The notes under the pieces were generated by a model. It was not told where the DNA came from. It searched no databases and saw only the letters and a program-made list of their open reading frames with translations. Position numbers and translations under genes: made by a program. Below, in pieces: positions 34,404 through 37,408 of a DNA stretch of 37,408 nt (positions are counted from its first letter, which is position 1; each line of letters opens with the position of its first letter). Source of the stretch: Chitinophagaceae bacterium (GTDB lineage: Bacteria; Bacteroidota; Bacteroidia; Chitinophagales; Chitinophagaceae). The stretch spans positions 1 through 37,408 of the forward strand of contig CANGMZ010000022.1 of assembly GCA_947454715.1 (NCBI GenBank), written 5' to 3'.

Positions 34404-34832
34404 TTAAAAAATGTTCTTTATGAAACTATATGCTTTGTAAGAGATTGATGTAGTTGCTACAGGGCATCCGCCCTTCATTTCTGCTTCGCTTGGTACATAT
34501 CGTACTCCTTTATAGTGGAGTGTAGCACACATTCTGTTCGTTACATCATTTGCTGATATTACCGCAGGATGAAAGCTGAAAATGATGATGCTAGTTGAGG
34601 TGTTACATAGATAGTGTTCGACCCCTTTTTGTACAGACAACCATTTTCCTATCTTATCTGCATCTGCTTGTGTAATATCTTGTTTCATGTCAATTCGTGC
34701 CAATGCTACTGTGTTGGCATCAGGAGCTTTATGTCTGGTTACGATATATATATGTATAGACAATATGCATGTTAATAACACGAGTAAACTCATGCTCGCT
34801 ATTGCTGCTTTTTTGATTATTCCTTTTCTCAT
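34404..34832 (-). CDS. Membrane-anchored HMA-like (ferredoxin-fold) protein
   Basis: The 142-residue protein has one N-terminal helix (about 10-30). The body (about 43-115) reads like a beta-alpha-beta-beta-alpha-beta heavy-metal-associated domain: VALARIDMKQDITQADADKIGKWLSVQKGVEHYLCNTSTSIIIFSFHP. It lacks the usual CxxC metal site; Cys are at 22, 76, 102 and 123. It is 29 bases upstream of the lipoprotein hemoglobin and is likely first in a two-gene operon. The fold assignment is from pattern and is tentative. A role in metal, heme or redox handling with the hemoglobin is inference. Confidence 0.6.
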   Translation of the reverse strand: MRKGIIKKAAIASMSLLVLLTCILSIHIYIVTRHKAPDANTVALARIDMKQDITQADADKIGKWLSVQKGVEHYLCNTSTSIIIFSFHPAVISANDVTNRMCATLHYKGVRYVPSEAEMKGGCPVATTSISYKAYSFIKNIF

Positions 34833-35153
34833 AAGCTGTCGTTTTTAAGTTTGAACTATAGTACTTACGACAATGAGATGACAATGGTTTTTTTGAACAG
34901 ATTTTTTTTGAGTGGCAGTATTTGCAGTTAATAGGTATTGAAGTCAATTTTTGGACAATCTGGATACTTCAATGATATTGCTATAATTCAAATACAAAAG
35001 CCTCTTTCACTTTATTTTTCAAATAATTATTAATAATATCTGTAAACGCTGGTATTTCATATTTATTCTCTTAAATTGCATTAACAAATGATTAAGGTAT
35101 TATTTAAAAATAGTAAATGAAATTTTTATTTGCAAATTATTAACTCGTTAGCT
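34833..35153. other. Gene-free divergent region with shared 23-nt element
   Basis: This 321-base AT-rich stretch lies between the divergent HMA-like gene and the 89-residue gene. It holds the perfect palindrome ATTATTAATAAT (35026-35037) and the second copy of the 23-nt element (35071-35093). No ORF with coding character, no RNA gene and no clear terminator were found. Confidence 0.6.
35071..35093 (+). repeat. 23-nt shared upstream element, copy 2
   Basis: Core ATTGCATTAACAAATGATT (35075-35093) with TTA at 35071-35073, matching the copy at 3119-3141 in 21 of 23 bases. It ends 60 bases before the ATG at 35154. Confidence 0.5.
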
Positions 35154-35423
35154 ATGCATACAGAATATACACGTTCAATTATAATTTCTCCCATTAGCAT
35201 ACTGTTCAACGAAGCATGTTATGATATAGAGATAAGAGGAAAAATACTTCCATCAGGAAAATTTTTCACTTGCGAAGTCAAAGACAGAGGGATTTTTATT
35301 CTAGAGGCAGTGGCTAATCCGTTGACAAAAAAATATAATTGGGTCACAACCGCAGACAATGAATTTGCGCCATTGGTACCAATAATAAGACAAGAGATAG
35401 AAAAGCAAATGAAAGCGGCCTGA
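35154..35423 (+). CDS. Small soluble protein of unknown function
   Basis: The 89-residue protein is counted from the ATG at 35154; a TTG at 35130 would add 8 residues and is less likely. No signal or membrane helix. The middle (SILFNEACYDIEIRGKILPSGKFFTCEVKDRGIFILEAV) looks like a beta sheet and the end (VPIIRQEIEKQMKAA) a helix. It stands alone, facing the coaD operon, with the 23-nt element upstream. No family recognised. Confidence 0.6.
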   Translation: MHTEYTRSIIISPISILFNEACYDIEIRGKILPSGKFFTCEVKDRGIFILEAVANPLTKKYNWVTTADNEFAPLVPIIRQEIEKQMKAA

Positions 35424-35547
35424 TAACTTATATACTCACTTCACTTAATCAAATCGATGATCATAGCAATTTTACTTTCATTGCGCCCGGTGCGTATTTT
35501 TCTCCGGCGTTTACACTCCTTGACACGTCGTGTGCAGGGCTAAAAAT

Positions 35548-35584
35548 GCAACAACCCTTCTGATTGATCAGAAAGGGTTGCATT
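35548..35584 (-). terminator. Intrinsic terminator after coaD
   Basis: CAACCCTT (35552-35559) pairs with AAGGGTTG (35573-35580), with CTGA/TCAG inside, a one-base bulge at 35572 and a TTGA loop. On the minus strand a TTTTT follows near 35547-35543. It lies 20 bases after the coaD stop. Confidence 0.85.
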
Positions 35585-35602
35585 AAGTTCAATAAACAAA
35601 TC

Positions 35603-36061
35603 TTAGATTTTCACCTCATCTGGCAAAAACATACGCGCGTTCCCTCCATTACGTATTACATCACGCACAAGTGTGGAAGATATAGTAGAGTAAAGTGGTG
35701 AGCAGGTGAGGAAAATGGTTTCAATTTCAGGTGCAAGCATCCTGTTCATATCAGCTATAGCTTTTTCATATTCAAAATCACTGATATAACGAATGCCTCT
35801 CAACACATAATTGGCATTTATTTGTTTACAATAGTCAACAGTTAATCCGCTATAAGCAGCTACTTCTACTCTTGGGTCATTTTTGAATATCTCCTTAATC
35901 CATTCTATACGCTGCTCTATGCTATACATAGGCTGTTTAGAAGAGTTAGTACCTATACCAATAATTAACTTATCAAAAAGTGATACTCCGCGGTCCACAA
36001 TATCAACATGCCCTTTTGTTATTGGGTCGAAGGTGCCCGGGAATAAGCAGATACGTTCCAT
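35603..36061 (-). CDS. coaD: Phosphopantetheine adenylyltransferase
   Basis: The 152-residue enzyme makes dephospho-CoA from 4'-phosphopantetheine and ATP, the fourth step of coenzyme A synthesis. FPGTFDPITKGHVDIVDRG (7-25) holds the T/H-x-G-H nucleotide motif with H18; LRGIRYISDFEYEKAIADMNR and ISSTLVRDVIRNGGN are the other conserved blocks. Normal length. It is the last gene of a compact operon, 1 base after rsmD, and ends in a terminator at 35548. The rsmD-coaD pairing is common in bacteria. Confidence 0.96.
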   Translation of the reverse strand: MERICLFPGTFDPITKGHVDIVDRGVSLFDKLIIGIGTNSSKQPMYSIEQRIEWIKEIFKNDPRVEVAAYSGLTVDYCKQINANYVLRGIRYISDFEYEKAIADMNRMLAPEIETIFLTCSPLYSTISSTLVRDVIRNGGNARMFLPDEVKI

Positions 36062-36062
36062 A

Positions 36063-36608
36063 TTATTCGTTTTGTTGTGTGAAAATTGTAAATAATGATG
36101 TGCCGTAATTTTTTAGCCTATAAAAATTAGGGTGTTTTTCATAATTGTTTCTTGCTGCATGTTCCATTACAAAAGTGCCGCCAGGCAGTAGCAAATTTTG
36201 TTTAAAGATCAATTCTGGTATTTCATCGATATTGGCCAAAGCATAAGGAGGATCTGCAAATATTAAATCAAACTGATCTGTACATTGTTTCAGATATTTG
36301 AAAACATCTCCTTTTATAAATGTTATTCTATCAGTTATGTGCAGCTCTGCTGCCGTTTTTTTTATGAATGCGAAGCTTTTATCGTCACGCTCTATTACCG
36401 TCATCTGTGCCGCTCCTCTCGATGCCAGCTCATAAGTAATACTACCTGTACCGCTGAATAGGTCTAGCGTTTTAATTCCTTCAAGATCAATACTGTTATT
36501 GAGAATATTGAACAGCCCTTCTTTGGCTAACTCTGTAGTAGGTCTTGCCGGTATATTGGCAGGAGGGTTGAATCTTCTGCCACCAAATTCACCACCTATT
36601 ATTCGCAT
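36063..36608 (-). CDS. rsmD: 16S rRNA (guanine(966)-N(2))-methyltransferase
   Basis: The 181-residue SAM-dependent enzyme methylates G966 of 16S rRNA in the 30S subunit. MRIIGGEFGGRRFNPP (1-16), RPTTELAKEGLFNIL (22-36), the SAM loop LDLFSGTGSITYE (48-60) and the catalytic DPPY (119-122, in FADPPYALAN) are all present. The start is the ATG at 36608, where the MRIIGG begins; a longer frame to 36647 has no family support. It overlaps the upstream DUF3822-like gene by 10 bases and is 1 base from coaD. Confidence 0.95.
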   Translation of the reverse strand: MRIIGGEFGGRRFNPPANIPARPTTELAKEGLFNILNNSIDLEGIKTLDLFSGTGSITYELASRGAAQMTVIERDDKSFAFIKKTAAELHITDRITFIKGDVFKYLKQCTDQFDLIFADPPYALANIDEIPELIFKQNLLLPGGTFVMEHAARNNYEKHPNFYRLKNYGTSLFTIFTQQNE

Positions 36609-37408
36609 GCGGCCAACTGTTTTACTAAAGACAAGGTAGGTCCCCACAATGCCTTTATAAATTGACCCTCACCATCTGTAATACTGGAAAAAAACTGTGA
36701 CAAGTCATTTGTAACTGCATATTCTGTTGCGCTGAGGGTATTGCATTGCACTATTATCTTATCTGCATTTATTTTGTGCTCAGCACAAACTAATCTCGTT
36801 TCATAAGCTATATCAGTAGCGTTCGCATAATCAAAAATGCGATGCCAGAGCAATGTGTTGTTATGATGTAGGGTGACGCATGCTTGCTCATTGGTAAGAA
36901 AACACTGTAACCTGGTTTGTTGGTTGCTATTCCCTTCAAATTGGTAAACTGCCAATGGTGCAACCGTTGCATTACGACAGTTGATTTTCACCAGCTCGTT
37001 GATACCATGAGGTATATTGTATAGATAGTATGCTTTTTCTTTATTCAGATGATGGTGCACTATGCTGTCGTTGGGCTCAGTATAGTGAATACTGTTTAAC
37101 CAGTTCTCTGCTTCCTGCACATCATATAATTCCTCAGGAACTATCAGATTGATACTATTATGAAAAAATACTTTGTTTATTCTGTCTTGTCTAATCAATA
37201 ATGGCTCCTGAGCAAACAGTTGCTCGAAAAAATCAATCTCCCATATCGGGCGCTCCTTACCGTATGCAGCATAGTGAATTGATAATAATTCCTTGCCTGC
37301 ATTGTAGGCGGCTGCCAGCAATCCCCGTCTTGTAAGCACGCAAGTCACGTTGTCTGTCTCTGACAGAAGATGTTCATCTTCTCGTGCATTATAAACCTGT
37401 CGGTATAT
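36599..37408 (-). CDS. DUF3822-like family protein, 5' end outside window
   Basis: The frame is open from the stop at 36599-36601 to the right edge with no stop, giving at least 269 residues; the true start is outside. The visible N-terminal part reads AREDEHLLSETDNVTCVLTRRGLLAAAYNAG, so a GTG at 37348 inside this is not the start. I recognise the pattern (LLAAAYNAGKELLSIHYAAYG and a second half with DKIIVQCN) and the position before rsmD as DUF3822, a Bacteroidota family of ASKHA-like fold and unknown role; this is from memory. It overlaps rsmD by 10 bases. Confidence 0.75.
   Translation of the reverse strand: MYRQVYNAREDEHLLSETDNVTCVLTRRGLLAAAYNAGKELLSIHYAAYGKERPIWEIDFFEQLFAQEPLLIRQDRINKVFFHNSINLIVPEELYDVQEAENWLNSIHYTEPNDSIVHHHLNKEKAYYLYNIPHGINELVKINCRNATVAPLAVYQFEGNSNQQTRLQCFLTNEQACVTLHHNNTLLWHRIFDYANATDIAYETRLVCAEHKINADKIIVQCNTLSATEYAVTNDLSQFFSSITDGEGQFIKALWGPTLSLVKQLAACE

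Noticed and set aside
36609-36647. N-terminal extension of rsmD
   Set aside because: RsmD proteins begin at MRIIGG, and the extension only reads through the end of the upstream gene.
1-37408. CRISPR arrays, insertion sequences, tRNA or rRNA genes, prophage or defence genes
   Set aside because: No direct-repeat arrays, transposase or integrase motifs, or RNA-gene folds were recognised on either strand.

Overview
The window is about 37.4 kb of a moderately AT-rich bacterial chromosome carrying mostly housekeeping genes. Several signs point to Bacteroidota, most likely a Chitinophagales or Sphingobacteriales relative. Genes lack strong Shine-Dalgarno sequences and often have A-rich leaders. Several genes are preceded by TAnnTTTG-like -7 elements. 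IspH is the long plant/cyanobacterial-type form, a DUF3822-like gene sits beside rsmD and coaD, and there are many lipoproteins and Bacteroidota-style histidine kinases. No tRNA, rRNA, CRISPR array, insertion sequence, integrase or phage gene was recognised.

Layout. 1-2100: end of rplK, then rplA, rplJ and rplL, closed by a perfect hairpin terminator; rpoB does not follow. 2174-4564: a family 2 glycosyltransferase (minus) and an orphan membrane histidine kinase. 4663-6543: grpE-dnaJ. 6766-9352: a membrane-bound O-acyltransferase (MBOAT) coupled to an AlgJ/AlgX-like SGNH protein, probably for glycan O-acylation. 9466-11326: fabG and a fabH-type ketoacyl-ACP synthase. 11513-13290: two secreted lipoproteins, the first with an EGF-like module. 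13547-15436: dnaK. 15673-19683: single-chain pyruvate carboxylase and a small exported protein.

19680-23427: ispH (minus), a TraB/GumN-family protein (plus) and a soluble PAS histidine kinase (minus). 23603-28136: rbfA, a LolC/E-like ABC permease, ligA and inorganic pyrophosphatase. 28232-29457: fdhD with a small conserved unknown. 29470-31090 (minus): a small membrane-anchored protein overlapping a GT-C-like membrane glycosyltransferase. 31188-33656: malate:quinone oxidoreductase and CorA, separated by a bidirectional terminator. 33793-34832 (minus): a membrane-anchored ferredoxin-fold protein followed by a lipoprotein truncated hemoglobin. 35154-35423: an 89-residue unknown. 35603-37408 (minus): a compact DUF3822-like / rsmD / coaD operon running off the right edge.

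The genes cover translation, protein folding, fatty acid synthesis, anaplerosis and malate oxidation, isoprenoid synthesis, DNA ligation and coenzyme A synthesis. The least explained parts are the lipoprotein hemoglobin pair, the acyltransferase pair, the glycosyltransferase with its small overlapping partner, the fdhD-linked unknown, and a 23-nt element found upstream of two distant genes. None of these is a proven new system. All calls come from reading the sequence; no database search was possible.
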